Assembly: GCA_963854835.1 (NCBI GenBank)
Contig: OY978525.1
Location: 52,373,429-52,437,428 of the forward strand
Reading direction: 5' to 3'
Length of the DNA: 64,000 nt
Source of the DNA: Megamerina dolium
Lineage: Eukaryota; Arthropoda; Insecta; Diptera; Megamerinidae
Part shown: positions 37,432-52,700 of the stretch, piece by piece
Numbering within the stretch: the stretch's first letter is position 1
Layout: each line of letters begins with the position of its first letter
The notes under the pieces: model-generated
What the model was told of the DNA's origin: nothing
Seen by the model: the letters and a program-made list of their open reading frames with translations, nothing else
Databases searched by the model: none
Position numbers and translations under genes: made by a program

Positions 37432-40400
37432 GTAAATTCAAAATGAATTGATTTCATTGAAAATCGTGAAATTTACAAATTTGGCTAAACCAAATTTTTT
37501 TGAAATTGCTGAAAAAAGCAAATAAAAAATCTATTATTTTCACTATAAATCGTGAAAAAAGCAGATTGCTTACAAAATAAATTGTATTGAAAGGGCTCAA
37601 GCAAGTAAATTCAAAATGAATTGATTTCATTGAAAATCGTGAAATTTACAAATTTGGCTAAACCAAATTTTTTTGAAATTGCTGAAAAAAGCAAATAAAA
37701 AATCCATTATTTTCACTATAAATCGTGAAAAAAGCAGATTGCTTACAAAATAAATTGTATTGAAAGGGCTCAAGCAAGTAAATTCAAAATGAATTGATTT
37801 CATTGAAAATCGTGAAATTTACAAATTGTGGCTAAACCAAATTTTTTTGAAATTGCTGAAAAAGACAAATTCAAAATCCATTATTTTCACTAAAAATCGT
37901 GAAAAAAGCATATTGCTTACAAAATAAATTGTATTGAAGGGGCTCAAACAAGTAAATTAAAAATGAATTGATTTCATTGAAAATCGTGAAATTTACAAAT
38001 TGTGGCTATACCAAATTTTTTTTGAAATTGCTGAAAAAGACAAATTCAAAATCCATTATTTTCACTAAAAATCGTGAAAAAAGCAGATTGCTTACAAAAT
38101 AAATTGTATTGAAGGGGCTCAAACAAGTTAATTCAAAATGAATTGATTTCATTGAAAATCGTGAAATTTACAAATTGTGGCTAAACCAAACTTTTTTGAA
38201 ATTGCCTTAAAAGACAAATTCAAAATCCATTATTTTCACTAAAAATCGTGAAAAAAGCAGATTGCTTACAAAATAAATTGTATTGAAGGGGCTCAAACAA
38301 GTAAATTAAAAATGAATTGATTTCATTGAAAAACGTGAAAAATACAAATTGTGGCTAAACCAAATTTTTTTGAAATTGCTGAAAAAGTCAAATTTAAAAT
38401 CCATTATTTTCACTAAAAATCGTGAAAAAACAGATTGCTTACAAAATAAATTGTATTGAAGGGGCTCACACAAGTTAATTCAAAATGCATTATTTTCACT
38501 GAAAAACGTGGAAAATACAAATTTTGGCTAAGCCAAATTTTTTTTGAAATTGCTGAAAAAGACAAATTCAAAATCCATTATTTTCACTAAAAATCGTGAA
38601 AAAAGCAGATTGCTTACAAAATAAATTGTATTGAAGGGGCTCAAACAAGTTAATTCAAAATGAATTGATATCATTGAAAAACGTGAAATTTACAAATTGT
38701 GGCTAAATCAAATTTTTTTGAAATTGCTGAAAAAGACAAATTCAAAATCCATTATTTTCACTAAAAATCGTGAAAAAAGCATATTGCTTACAAAATAAAT
38801 TGTATTGTAGGGGCTCAAACAAGTAAATTCAAAATGAATTGATTTCATTGAAAATCGTGAAATTTACAAATTGTGGCTAAACCAAATTGTTATGAAATTG
38901 CTGAAAAGGACAAATTCAAAATCCATTATTTTCACTAAAAATCGTGAAAAAAGCAGATTGCTTACAAAATAAATTGTATTGTAGGGGCTCAAACAAGTAA
39001 ATTCAAAATGAATTGATTTCATTGAAAATCGTGAAATTTTCAAATTGTGGCTAAACCAAATTTTTTTTGAAATTGCTGAAAAAGACAAATTCAAAATCCA
39101 TTATTTTCACTAAAAATCGTGAAAAAAGCAGATTGCTTACAAAATAAATTGTATTGAAGGGGCTCAAACAAGTTAATTCAAAATGAATTGATTTCATTGA
39201 AAATCGTGAAATTTACAAATTTGGCTAAACCAAACTTTTTTGAAATTGCTGACAAAGACAAATTCAAAATCCATTATTTTCACTAAAAATCGTGAAAAAA
39301 GCAGATTGCTTACAAAATAAATTGTATTGAAGGGGCTCAAACAAGTAAATTCAAAATGCATTATTTTCATTGAATATCGTGAGAAATACAAATTGTGGTC
39401 AAAACAAATTTTTTTTAGAAGGTTGAAAAAAGCAAATTCAAAATCCATTACTTTAACTAAAAATAGTGAGAAAAACAGTTAATTCAAAATGTATTATTTT
39501 CACTGAAAAACGTGGAAAATACAAATTGTGGCTAAACCAAATTTTTTTGAAATTGCTGAAAAAGTCAAATTTAAAATCCATTATTTTCACTAAAAATCGT
39601 GAAAAAACAGATTGCTTACAAAATAAATTGTATTGAAGGGGCTCACACAAGTTAATTCAAAATGCATTATTTTCACTGAAAAACGTGGAAAATACAAATT
39701 GTGGCTAAACCAAATTTTTTTGAAATTGCTGAAAAAGACAAATTCAAAATCCATTATTTTCACTAAAAATCGTGAAAAAAGCAGATTGCTTACAAAATAA
39801 ATTGTACTGATGGGGCTCAAACAAGTAAATTCAAAATGAATTGATTTCATTGAAAAACGTGAAAAATACAAATTGTGGCTAAACCAAATTTTTATGAAAT
39901 TGCTGAAAAAGACAAATTCAAAATCCATTATTTTCACTAAAAATCGTGAAAAAAGCAGATTGCTTACAAAATAAATTGTATTGAAGGGGCTCAAACAAGT
40001 AAATTCAAAATGAATTGATTTCATTGAAAATCGTGAAATTTACAAATTGTGGCTAAACCAAATTTTTTTGAAATTGCTGAAAAAGACAAATTCAAAATCC
40101 ATTATTTTCACTAAAAATCGTGAAAAAAGCAGATTGCTTACAAAATAAATTGTACTGAAGGGGCTCAAACAAGTAAATTCAAAATGAATTGATTTCATTG
40201 AAAAACGTGAAAAATACAAATTGTGGCTAAACCAAATTTTTTTGAAATTGCTGAAAAAAGCAAATTCAAAATCCATTATTTTCACTAAAAATCGTGAAAA
40301 AAGCAGATTGCTTACAAAATAAATTGTATTGAAAGGGCTCAAGCAAGTAAATTCAAAATGAATTGATTTCATTGAAAATCGTGAAATTTACAAATTTGGC

Positions 40401-40771
40401 TAAACCAAATTTTTTTGAAATTGCTGAAAAAGACAAATTCAAAATCCATTATTTTCACTAAAAATCGTGAAAAAAGCAGATTGCTTACAAAATAAATTGT
40501 ATTGAAAGGGCTCAAGCAAGTAAATTCAAAATGAATTGATTTCATTGAAAATCGTGAAATTTACAAATTGTGGCTAAACCAAATTTTTTTGAAATTGCTG
40601 AAAAAGACAAATTTAAAATCCATTATTTTCACTAAAAATCGAGAAAAAAGCAGATTGCTTACAAAATAAATTGTATTGAAAGGGCTCAAGCAAGTAAATT
40701 CAAAATGAATTGATTTCATTGAAAATCGTGAAATTTACAAATTGTGGCTAAACCAAATTTTTTTGAAATTG
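37390..40771. repeat. Dimeric monomers between island and second 12.5-kb copy
   Basis: Begins with three monomers carrying TTTGGC in unit A and GCAAATAAAAAATC, as in the first kilobase of the window. Then comes the block shared with 17.7-18.4 kb, the block about 38,221-39,131 shared with 32,055-32,965, and regular monomers. At 39,331-39,480 lies a divergent monomer with GTGGTCAAAACAAA and AAATAGTGAGAAAAACAG that is cut short: CAG joins directly to TTAATTCAAAATG, removing some 40 bp of unit B. Confidence 0.75.
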
Positions 40772-43700
40772 CTGAAAAGGACAAATTCAAAATCCATTAT
40801 TTTCACTAAAAATCGTGAAAAAAGCAGATTGCTTACAAAATAAATTGTATTGTAGGGGCTCAAACAAGTAAATTCAAAATGAATTGATTTCATTGAAAAT
40901 CGTGAAATTTACAAATTGTGGCTAAACCAAACTTTTTTGAAATTGCTGAAAAAGACAAATTCAAAATCCATTATTTTCACTAAAAATCGTGAAGAAAGCA
41001 GATTGCTTACAAAATAAATTGTACTGAAGGGGCTCAAACAAGTAAATTCAAAATGAATTGATTTCATTGAAAAACGTGAAAAATACAAATTGTGGCTAAA
41101 CCAAACTTTTTTGAAATTGCTGAAAAAGACAAATTCAAAATCCATTATTTTCACTAAAAATCGTGAAGAAAGCAGATTGCTTACAAAATAAATTGTACTG
41201 AAGGGGCTCAAACAAGTAAATTCAAAATGAATTGATTTCATTGAAAAACGTGAAAAATACAAATTGTGGCTAAACCAAATTTTTATGAAATTATTGAAAA
41301 AGACAAATTCAAAATCCATTATTTTCACTAAAAATCGTGAAAAAAACAGATTGCTTACAAAATAAATTGTATTGAAGGGGTTCAAACAAGTTAATTCAAA
41401 ATGAATTGATTTCATTGAAAAACGTGAAAAATACAAATTGTGGCTAAACCAAATTTTTTTTGAAATTGCTGAAAAAGACAAATTCAAAATCCATTATTTT
41501 CACTAAAAATCGTGAAAAAAACAGATTGCTTACAAAATAAATTGTATTGTAGGGGCTCAAACAAGTAAATTCAAAATGAATTGATTTCATTGAAAATCGT
41601 GAAATTTACAAATTGTGGCTAAACCAAATTGTTATGAAATTGCTGAAAAGGACAAATTCAAAATCCATTATTTTCACTAAAAATCGTGAAAAAAGCAGAT
41701 TGCTTACAAAATAAATTGTATTGTAGGGGCTCAAACAAGTAAATTCAAAATGAATTGATTTCATTGAAAATCGTGAAATTTACAAATTGTGGCTAAACCA
41801 AACTTTTTTGAAATTGCTGAAAAAGACAAATTCAAAATCCATTATTTTCACTAAAAATCGTGAAAAAAGCAGATTGCTTACAAAATAAATTGTATTGAAG
41901 GGGCTCAAACAAGTAAATTAAAAATGAATTGATTTCATTGAAAATCGTGAAATTTTCAAATTGTGGCTAAACCAAATTTTTTTGAAATTGCTGAAAAAGA
42001 CAAATTCAAAATCCATTATTTTCACTAAAAATCGTGAAGAAAGCAGATTGCTTACAAAATAAATTGTACTGAAGGGGCTCAAACAAGTAAATTCAAAATG
42101 AATTGATTTCATTGAAAAACGTGAAAAATACAAATTGTGGCTAAACCAAATTTTTATGAAATTATTGAAAAAGACAAATTCAAAATCCATTATTTTCACT
42201 AAAAATCGTGAAAAAAACAGATTGCTTACAAAATAAATTGTATTGAAGGGGTTCAAACAAGTTAATTCAAAATGAATTGATTTCATTGAAAAACGTGAAA
42301 AATACAAATTGTGGCTAAACCAAATTTTTTTGAAATTGTTGAAAGAGACAAATTCAAAATCCATTATTTTCACTAAAAATCGTGAAAAAAGCATATTGCT
42401 TACAAAATAAATTGTATTGAAGGGGCTCAAACAAATAAATTCAAATTGAATTGATTTCATTGAAAATCGTGAAATTTACAAATTGTGGCTAAACCAAATT
42501 TTTTTGAAATTGCTGAAAAAGACAAATTCAAAATCCTTTATTTTCACTAAAAATCGTGAAGAAAGCAGATTGCTTACAAAATAAATTGTACTGAAGGGGC
42601 TCAAACAAGTAAATTCAAAATGAATTGATTTCATTGAAAAACGTGAAAAATACAAATTGTGGCTAAACCAAATTTTTATGAAATTATTGAAAAAGACAAA
42701 TTCAAAATCCATTATTTTCACTAAAAATCGTGAAAAAAACAGATTGCTTACAAAATAAATTGTATTGAAGGGGTTCAAACAAGTTAATTCAAAATGAATT
42801 GATTTCATTGAAAAACGTGAAAAATACAAATTGTGGCTAAACCAAATTTTTTTGAAATTATTGAAAAAGACAAATTCAAAATCCATTATTTTCACTAAAA
42901 ATCGTGAAAAAAGCATATTGCTTACAAAATAAATTGTACTGAAGGGGCTCAAACAAGTAAATTCAAAATGAATTGATTTAATTGAAAATCGTGAAATTTT
43001 CAAATTGTGGCTAAACCAAATTTTTTTGAAATTGCTGAAAAAGACAAATTCAAAATCCATTATTTTCACTAAAAATCGTGAAGAAAGCAGATTGCTTACA
43101 AAATAAATTGTACTGAAGGGGCTCAAACAAGTAAATTCAAAATGAATTGATTTCATTGAAAATCGTGAAATTTTCAAATTGTGGCTAAACCAAATTTTTT
43201 TGAAATTGCTGAAAAAGACAAATTCAAAATCCATTATTTTCACTAAAAATCGTGAAGAAAGCAGATTGCTTACAAAATAAATTGTACTGAAGGGGCTCAA
43301 ACAAGTAAATTCAAAATGAATTGATTTCATTGAAAAACGTGAAAAATACAAATTGTGGCTAAACCAAATTTTTATGAAATTATTGAAAAAGACAAATTCA
43401 AAATCCATTATTTTCACTAAAAATCGTGAAAAAAACAGATTGCTTACAAAATAAATTGTATTGAAGGGGTTCAAACAAGTTAATTCAAAATGAATTGATT
43501 TCATTGAAAAACGTGAAAAATACAAATTGTGGCTAAACCAAATTTTTTTGAAATTGCTGAAAGAGACAAATTCAAAATCCATTATTTTCACTAAAAATCG
43601 TGAAAAAAGCATATTGCTTACAAAATAAATTGTATTGAAGGGGCTCAAACAAATAAATTCAAATTGAATTGATTTCATTGAAAAACGTGAAAAATACAAA

Positions 43701-46700
43701 TTGTGGCTAAACCAAATTTTTTTGAAATTGCTGAAAGAGACAAATTCAAAATCCATTATTTTCACTAAAAATCGTGAAAAAAGAATATTGCTTACAAAAT
43801 AAATTGTATTGAAGGGGCTCAAACAAGTAAATTCAAAATGAATTGATTTCATTGAAAATCGTGAAATTTACAAATTGTGGCTAAACCAAATATTTCTGAA
43901 ATTGCTGAAAAAGACAAATTCATAATCAATTATTTTCAAAAAAATCGTGAAAAAACAGATTGCTTACAAAATAAATTGTATTGAAGGGGCTCAAATAAGT
44001 AAATTCAAATGAATTGATTTCATTGAAAAACATGAAAAATACAAATTGTGGGTAAACCAAATTTTTATGAAATTGCTGAAAAAGACAAATTCATAATCAA
44101 TTATTTTCACCAAAAATCGTGAAAAAAGCAGATTGCTTACAAAATAAATTGTATTGAAGGGGCTCAAACAAGTAAATTCAAAATGAATTGATTTCATTGA
44201 AAATCGTGAAATTTACAAATTGTGGCTAAACCAAATATTTCTGAAATTGCTGAAAAAGACAAATTCATAATCAATTATTTTCAAAAAAATCGTGAAAAAA
44301 CAGATTGCTTACAAAATAAATTGTATTGAAGGGGCTTACAAAATAAATTGTATTGAAGGGGCTCAAATAAGTAAATTCAAATGAATTGATTTCATTGAAA
44401 AACATGAAAAATACAAATTGTGGCTAAACCAAATTTTTATGAAATTGCAAAAAAGACAAATTCAAAATCCATTATTTTCACTAAAAATCGTGAAAAAAGC
44501 AGATTGCTTACAAAATAAATTGTACTGAAGGGGCTCAAACAAGTAAATTCAAAATGAATTGATTTCATTGAAAAACGTGAAAAATACAAATTGTGGCTAA
44601 ACCAAATTTTTATGAAATTGCTGAAAAAGACAAATTCAAAATCCATTATTTTCACTAAAAATCGTGAAAAAAGCAGATTGCTTACAAAATAAATTGTATT
44701 GAAGGGGCTCAAACAAGTAAATTCAATATGAATTGATTTCATTGAAAATCGTGAAATTTACAAATTGTGGCTAAACCAAATTTTTTTGAAATTGCTGAAA
44801 AAGACAAATTCAAAATCCATTATTTTCACTAAAAATCGTGAAAAAAGCAGATTGCTTACAGAATAAATTGTATTGAAAGGGCTCAAACAAGTAAATTCAA
44901 AATGAATTGATTTCAATGAAAATCGTGAAATTTACAAATTGTGGCTAAACCAAATTATTTTGAAATTGCTGAAAAAACAATTTCAAAAAACATTATTTTC
45001 ACCAAAAATCGTGAAAAAAGCAGATTGCTTACAAAATAAATTGTATTGAAGGGGCTCAAACAAGTAAATTCAAAATGAATTGATTTCATTGAAAATCGTG
45101 AAATTTACAAATTGTGGCTAAACCAAATATTTCTGAAATTGCTGAAAAAGACAAATTCATAATCAATTATTTTCAAAAAAATCGTGAAAAAACAGATTGC
45201 TTACAAAATAAATTGTATTGAAGGGGCTTACAAAATAAATTGTATTGAAGGGGCTCAAATAAGTAAATTCAAATGAACTGATTTCATTGAAAAACATGAA
45301 AAATACAAATTGTGGCTAAACCAAATTTTTATGAAATTGCAAAAAAGACAAATTCAAAATCCATTATTTTCACTAAAAATCGTGAAAAAAGCAGATTGCT
45401 TTTTTGAAAGGGCTCAAACAAATATATTCAAAATGAATTGATTTCAATGAAAATCGTGAAATTTACAAATTGTGGCTAAACCAAATTATTTTGAAATTGC
45501 TGAAAAAGACAAATTCAAAATCCATTATTTTCACTAAAAATCGTGAAAAAACAGATTGCTTACAAAATAAATTGTATTGAAGGGGCTCAAACAAGTTAAT
45601 TCAAAATGAATTATTTTCATTGAATATCGTGAAAAATACAAATTGTGGCTAAAACAAATTATTTTATAATTGCTGAAAAAGACATATTCAAAATCCATTA
45701 TTTTCACTATAAATCGTGAAAAAAGCAGATTGCTTACAAAATAAATTGTATTGAAAGGGCTCAAGCAAGTAAATTCAAAATGAATTGATTTCATTGAAAA
45801 TCGTGAAATTTTCAAATTGTGGCTAAACCAAATTTTTTTGAAATTGCTGAAAAAGACAAATTCAAAATCCATTATTTTCACTAAAAATCGTGAAAAAAGC
45901 ATATTGCTTACAAAATAAATTGTATTGAAGGGGCTCAAACAAGTAAATTAAAAATGAATTGATTTCATTGAAAATCGTGAAATTTACAAATTGTGGCTAA
46001 ACCAAATTTTTTTTGAAATTGCTGAAAAAGACAAATTCAAAATCCATTATTTTCACTAAAAATCGTGAAAAAAGCAGATTGCTTACAAAATAAATTGTAT
46101 TGAAGGGGCTCAAACAAGTTAATTCAAAATGAATTGATTTCATTGAAAATCGTGAAATTTACAAATTGTGGCTAAACCAAACTTTTTTGAAATTGCCTTA
46201 AAAGACAAATTCAAAATCCATTATTTTCACTAAAAATCGTGAAAAAAGCAGATTGCTTACAAAATAAATTGTATTGAAGGGGCTCAAACAAGTAAATTAA
46301 AAATGAATTGATTTCATTGAAAAACGTGAAAAATACAAATTGTGGCTAAACCAAATTTTTTTGAAATTGCTGAAAAAGTCAAATTTAAAATCCATTATTT
46401 TCACAAAAAATCGTGAAAAAACAGATTGCTTACAAAATAAATTGTATTGAAGGGGCTCACACAAGTTAATTCAAAATGCATTATTTTCACTGAAAAACGT
46501 GGAAAATACAAATTTTGGCTAAGCCAAATTTTTTTTGAAATTGCTGAAAAAGACAAATTCAAAATCCATTATTTTCACTAAAAATCGTGAAAAAAGCATA
46601 TTGCTTACAAAATAAATTGTATTGAAGGGGCTCAAACAAGTAAATTCAAAATGAATTGATTTCATTGAAAATCGTGAAATTTACAAATTGTGGCTAAACC

Positions 46701-49700
46701 AAATTTTTTTGAAATTGCTGAAAAGGACAAATTCAAAATCCATTATTTTCACTAAAATCGTGAAAAAATGCATTATTTTCACTAAAAATTGTGCAAAAAC
46801 AGATTGCTTACAAAATAAATTGTATTGAAGGGGCTCAAACAAGTTAATTCAAAATGAATTGATTTCATTGAAAATCATGAAATTTACAAATTGTGGCTAA
46901 ACCAAATTTTTTTGAAATTGCTGAAAAGGACAAATTCAAAATCCATTATTTTCACTAAAATCGTGAAAAAATGCATTATTTTCACTAAAAATTGTGCAAA
47001 AACAGATTGCTTACAAAATAAATTGTATTGAAGGGGCTCAACAAGTTAATTCAAAATGAATTGATTTCATTGAAAATCGTCAAAACTACAAATTGAGGCT
47101 AAAAAAAATTGTTTTGAGAAGGGTAAAAAAAAGCAAATTTATAATCCATTATTTTCACTAAAAATCGTGAAAAAAACAGATTGCTTACAAAATAAATTGT
47201 ATTGAAGGGGATCAAACAAATTAATTCAAAATGCATTATTTTCATTGAAAATCATGAGAAATACAAATTGTGGCCAAAACATATTGTTTTAAAATGGCTG
47301 AAAAAATCAAATTCAAAATCCATTATTTTCACTAAAATAGTCAAAAAACCCATTATTTTCACTAAAAATCGTGAAAAAAACAGATTGTTTACAAAATAAA
47401 TTATATTGAAGGGGCTCAAACAAATAAATTCAAAATGAATTGATTTCATTGAAAAACGTGAAAAATACAAATTGTGGCTAAACCAATTTTTTTTGAAATT
47501 GCTGAAAAAGACAAATTCAAAATCCATTATTTTCACTAAAATCGTGAAAAAACGCATTATTTTCACTAAAAATTGTGCAAAAACAGATTGCTTACAAAAT
47601 AAATTGTATTGAAGGGGCTCAAACAAGTAAATTCAAAATGTAAATTGATTTCATTGAAAATCGTGAAATTTACAAATTGTGGCTAAACCAAATTTTTTTG
47701 AAATTACTGAAAAATACAATTTCAAAATCCATTATTTTCACTAAAATCGTGAAAAAACGCATTATTTTCACTAAAAATTGTGCAAAAACAGATTGCTTAC
47801 AAAATAAATTGTATTGAAGGGGCTCAAACAAGTTAATTCAAAATGAATTGATATCATTGAAAAACGTGAAATTTACAAATTGTGGCTAAATCAAATTTTT
47901 TTGAAATTGCTGAAAAAGACAAATTCAAAATCCATTATTTTCACTAAAAATCGTGAAAAAAGCAGATTGCTTACAAAATAAATTGTATTGAAGGGGCTCA
48001 AACAAGTAAATTCAAAATGAATTGATTTCATTGAAAATCGTGAAATTTTCAAATTGTGGCTAAACCAAATTGTTATGAAATTGCTGAAAAGGACAAATTA
48101 CAAATCCATTATTTTCACTAAAAATCGTGAAAAAAGCATATTGCTTACAAAATAAATTGTATTGTAGGGGCTCAAACAAGTAAATTCAAAATGAATTGAT
48201 TTCATTGAAAATCGTGAAATTTTCAAATTGTGGCTAAACCAAATTTTTTTTGAAATTGCTGAAAAAGACAAATTCAAAATCCATTATTTTCACTAAAAAT
48301 CGTGAAAAAAGCAGATTGCTTACAAAATAAATTGTATTGAAGGGGCTCAAACAAGTTAATTCAAAATGAATTGATTTCATTGAAAATCGTGAAATTTACA
48401 AATTGTGGCTAAACCAAATTTTTTTGAAATTGCTGAAAAAGACAAATTCAAAATCCATTATTTTCACTAAAAATCGAGAAAAAAGCAGATTGCTTACAAA
48501 ATAAATTGTATTGAAAGGGCTCAAGCAAGTAAATTCAAAATGAATTGATTTCATTGAAAATCGTGAAATTTACAAATTGTGGCTAAACCAAATTTTTTTG
48601 AAATTGCTGAAAAAAGCAAATTCAAAATCCATTATTTTCACTATCGTGAAAAAAGCAGATTGCTTACAAAATAAATTGTATTGAAAGGGCTCAAGCAAGT
48701 AAATTCAAAATGAATTGATTTCATTGAAAATCGTGAAATTTACAAATTTGGCTAAACCAAATTTTTTTGAAATTGCTGAAAAAGACAAATTCAAAATCCA
48801 TTATTTTCACTAAAAATCGTGAAAAAAGCAGATTGCTTACAAAATAAATTGTATTGAAGGGGCTCAAACAAGTAAATTCAAAATGAATTGATTTCATTGA
48901 AAATCGTGAAATTTACAAATTGTGGCTAAACCAAATTTTTTTGAAATTGCTGAAAAAGACAAATTCAAAATCCATTATTTTCACTAAAAATCGTGAAAAA
49001 AGCAGATTGCTTACAAAATAAATTGTATTGAAGGGGCTCAAACAAGTAAATTCAAAATGAATTGATTTCATTGAAAATCGTGAAAAATACAAATTGTGGC
49101 TAAACCAAATTTTTTTTGAAATTGCTGAAAAAGACAAATTCAAAATCCATTATTTTCACTAAAAATCGTGAAAAAAGCAGATTGCTTACAAAATAAATTG
49201 TATTGAAGGGGCTCAAACAAGTAAATTCAAAATGAATTGATTTCATTGAAAATCGTGAAATTTACAAATTGTGGCTAAACCAAATTTTTTTGAAATTGCT
49301 GAAAAAGACAAATTCAAAATCCATTATTTTCACTAAAAATCGTGAAAAAATCAGATTGCTTACAAAATAAATTGTACTGAAGGGGCTCAAACAAGTAAAT
49401 TCAAAATGACTTGATTTCATTGAAAAACGTGAGAAATACAAATTGTGGCTAAACCAAATTTTTATGAAATTGCTGAAAAAGACAAATTCAAAATCCATTA
49501 TTTTCACTAAAAATCGTGAAAAAAGCAGATTGCTTACAAAATAAATTGTATTGAAGGGGCTCAAACAAGTAAATTCAAAATGAATTGATTTCATTGAAAA
49601 TCGTGAAAAATACAAATTGTGGCTAAACCAAATTTTTTTTGAAATTGCTGAAAAAGACAAATTCAAAATCCATTATTTTCACTAAAAATCGTGAAAAAAG

Positions 49701-52700
49701 CAGATTGCTTACAAAATAAATTGTATTGAAGGGGCTCAAACAAGTAAATTCAAAATGAATTGATTTCATTGAAAATCGTGAAATTTACAAATTGTGGCTA
49801 AACCAAATTTTTTTGAAATTGCTGAAAAAGACAAATTCAAAATCCATTATTTTCACTAAAAATCGTGAAAAAATCAGATTGCTTACAAAATAAATTGTAC
49901 TGAAGGGGCTCAAACAAGTAAATTCAAAATGACTTGATTTCATTGAAAAACGTGAGAAATACAAATTGTGGCTAAACCAAATTTTTATGAAATTGCTGAA
50001 AAAGACAAATTCAAAATCCATTATTTTCACTAAAAATCGTGAAAAAAGCAGATTGCTTACAAAATAAATTGTATTGTAGGGGCTCAAACAAGTAAATTCA
50101 AAATGAATTGATTTCATTGAAAATCGTGAAATTTCCAAATTGTGGCTAAACCAAATTTTTTTGAAATTGCTGAAAAAGACAAATTCAAAATCCATTATTT
50201 TCACTAAAAATCGTGAAAAAAGCAGATTGCTTACAAAATAAATTGTATTGAAGGGGCTCAAACAAGTAAATTCAAAATGAATTGATTTCATTGAAAATCG
50301 TGAAAAATACAAATTGTGGCTAAACCAAATTTTTTTTGAAATTGCTGAAAAAAGCAAATTCAAAATCCATTATTTTCACTAAAAATCGTGAAAAAAGCAG
50401 ATTGCTTACAAAATAAATTGTATTGAAAGGGCTCAAGCAAGTAAATTCAAAATGAATTGATTTCATTGAAAATCGTGAAATTTACAAATTGTGGCTAAAC
50501 CAAATTTTTTTGAAATTGCTGAAAAAGACAAATTCAAAATCCATTATTTTCACTAAAAATCGAGAAAAAAGCAGATTGCTTACAAAATAAATTGTATTGA
50601 AAGGGCTCAAGCAAGTAAATTCAAAATGAATTGATTTCATTGAAAATCGTGAAATTTACAAATTGTGGCTAAACCAAATTTTTTTGAAATTGCTGAAAAA
50701 GACAAATTCAAAATCCATTATTTTCACTAAAAATCGAGAAAAAAGCAGATTGCTTACAAAATAAATTGTATTGAAAGGGCTCAAGCAAGTAAATTCAAAA
50801 TGAATTGATTTCATTGAAAATCGTGAAATTTACAAATTGTGGCTAAACCAAATTTTTTTGAAATTGCTGAAAAAAGCAAATTCAAAATCCATTATTTTCA
50901 CTATCGTGAAAAAAGCAGATTGCTTACAAAATAAATTGTATTGAAAGGGCTCAGCAAGTAAATTCAAAATGAATTGATTTCATTGAAAATCGTGAAATTT
51001 ACAAATTTGGCTAAACCAAATTTTTTTGAAATTGCTGAAAAAGACAAATTCAAAATCCATTATTTTCACTAAAAATCGTGAAAAAAGCAGATTGCTTACA
51101 AAATAAATTATATTGAAGGGGCTCAAACAAGTAAATTCAAAATGAATTGATTTCATTGAAAATCGTGAAATTTACAAATTGTGGCTAAACCAAATTTTTT
51201 TGAAATTGCTGAAAAAGACAAATTCAAAATCCATTATTTACACTAAAAATCGTGAAAAAAGCATATTGCTTACAAAATAAATTGTATTGAAGGGGCTCAA
51301 ACAAGTAAATTCAAAATGAATTGATTTCATTGAAAATCGTGAAATTTACAAATTGTGGCTAAACCAAATTTTTTTGAAATTGCTGAAAAAGACAAATTCA
51401 AAATCCATTATTTTCACTAAAAATCGTGAAAAAAGCATATTGCTTACAAAATAAATTGTATTGAAGGGGCTCAAACAAGTAAATTCAAAATGAATTGATT
51501 TCATTGAAAATCGTGAAATTTACAAATTGTGGCTAAACCAAATTTTTTTGAAATTGCTGAAAAAGACAAATTCAAAATCCATTATTTTCACTAAAAATCG
51601 TGAAAAAAGCATATTGCTTACAAAATAAATTGTATTGAAGGAGCTCAAACAAGTAAATTCAAAATGAATTGATTTCATTGAAAATCGTGAAATTTACAAA
51701 TTGTGGCTAAACCAAATTTTTTTGAAATTGCTGAAAAAGACAAATTCAAAATCCATTATTTTCACTAAAAATCGTGAAAAAGCAGATTGCTTACAAAATA
51801 AATTGTATTGAAGGGGCTCAAACAAGTAAATTCAAAATGAATTGATTTCATTGAAAAACGTGAAAAATACAAATTGTGGCTAAACCAAATTTTTTTGAAA
51901 TTGCTGAAAAAAAGCAAATTCAAAATCCATTATTTTCACTAAAAATCGTGAAAAAAGCAGATTGCTTACAAAATAAATTGTATTGAAAGGGCTCAAGCAA
52001 GTAAATTCAAAATGAATTGATTTCATTGAAAATCGTGAAATTTACAAATTTGGCTAAACCAAATTTTTTTGAAATTGCTGAAAAAGACAAATTCAAAATC
52101 CATTATTTTCACTAAAATCGTGAAAAAATGCATTATTTTCACTAAAAATTGTGCAAAAACAGATTGCTTACAAAATAAATTGTATTGAAGGGGCTCAAAC
52201 AAGTTAATTCAAAATGAATTGATTTCATTGAAAATCATGAAATTTACAAATTGTGGCTAAACCAAATTTTTTTGAAATTGCTGAAAAGGACAAATTCAAA
52301 ATCCATTATTTTCACTAAAATCGTGAAAAAATGCATTATTTTCACTAAAAATTGTGCAAAAACAGATTGCTTACAAAATAAATTGTATTGAAGGGGCTCA
52401 ACAAGTTAATTCAAAATGAATTGATTTCATTGAAAATCGTGAAATTTACAAATTGTGGCTAAACCAAATTTTTTTGAAATTGCTGAAAAAGACAAATTCA
52501 AAATCCATTATTTTCACTAAAAATCGTGAAAAAGCAGATTGCTTACAAAATAAATTGTATTGAAGGGGCTCAAACAAGTAAATTCAAAATGAATTGATTT
52601 CATTGAAAAACGTGAAAAATACAAATTGTGGCTAAACCAAATTTTTTTGAAATTGCTGAAAAAAAGCAAATTCAAAATCCATTATTTTCACTAAAAATCG

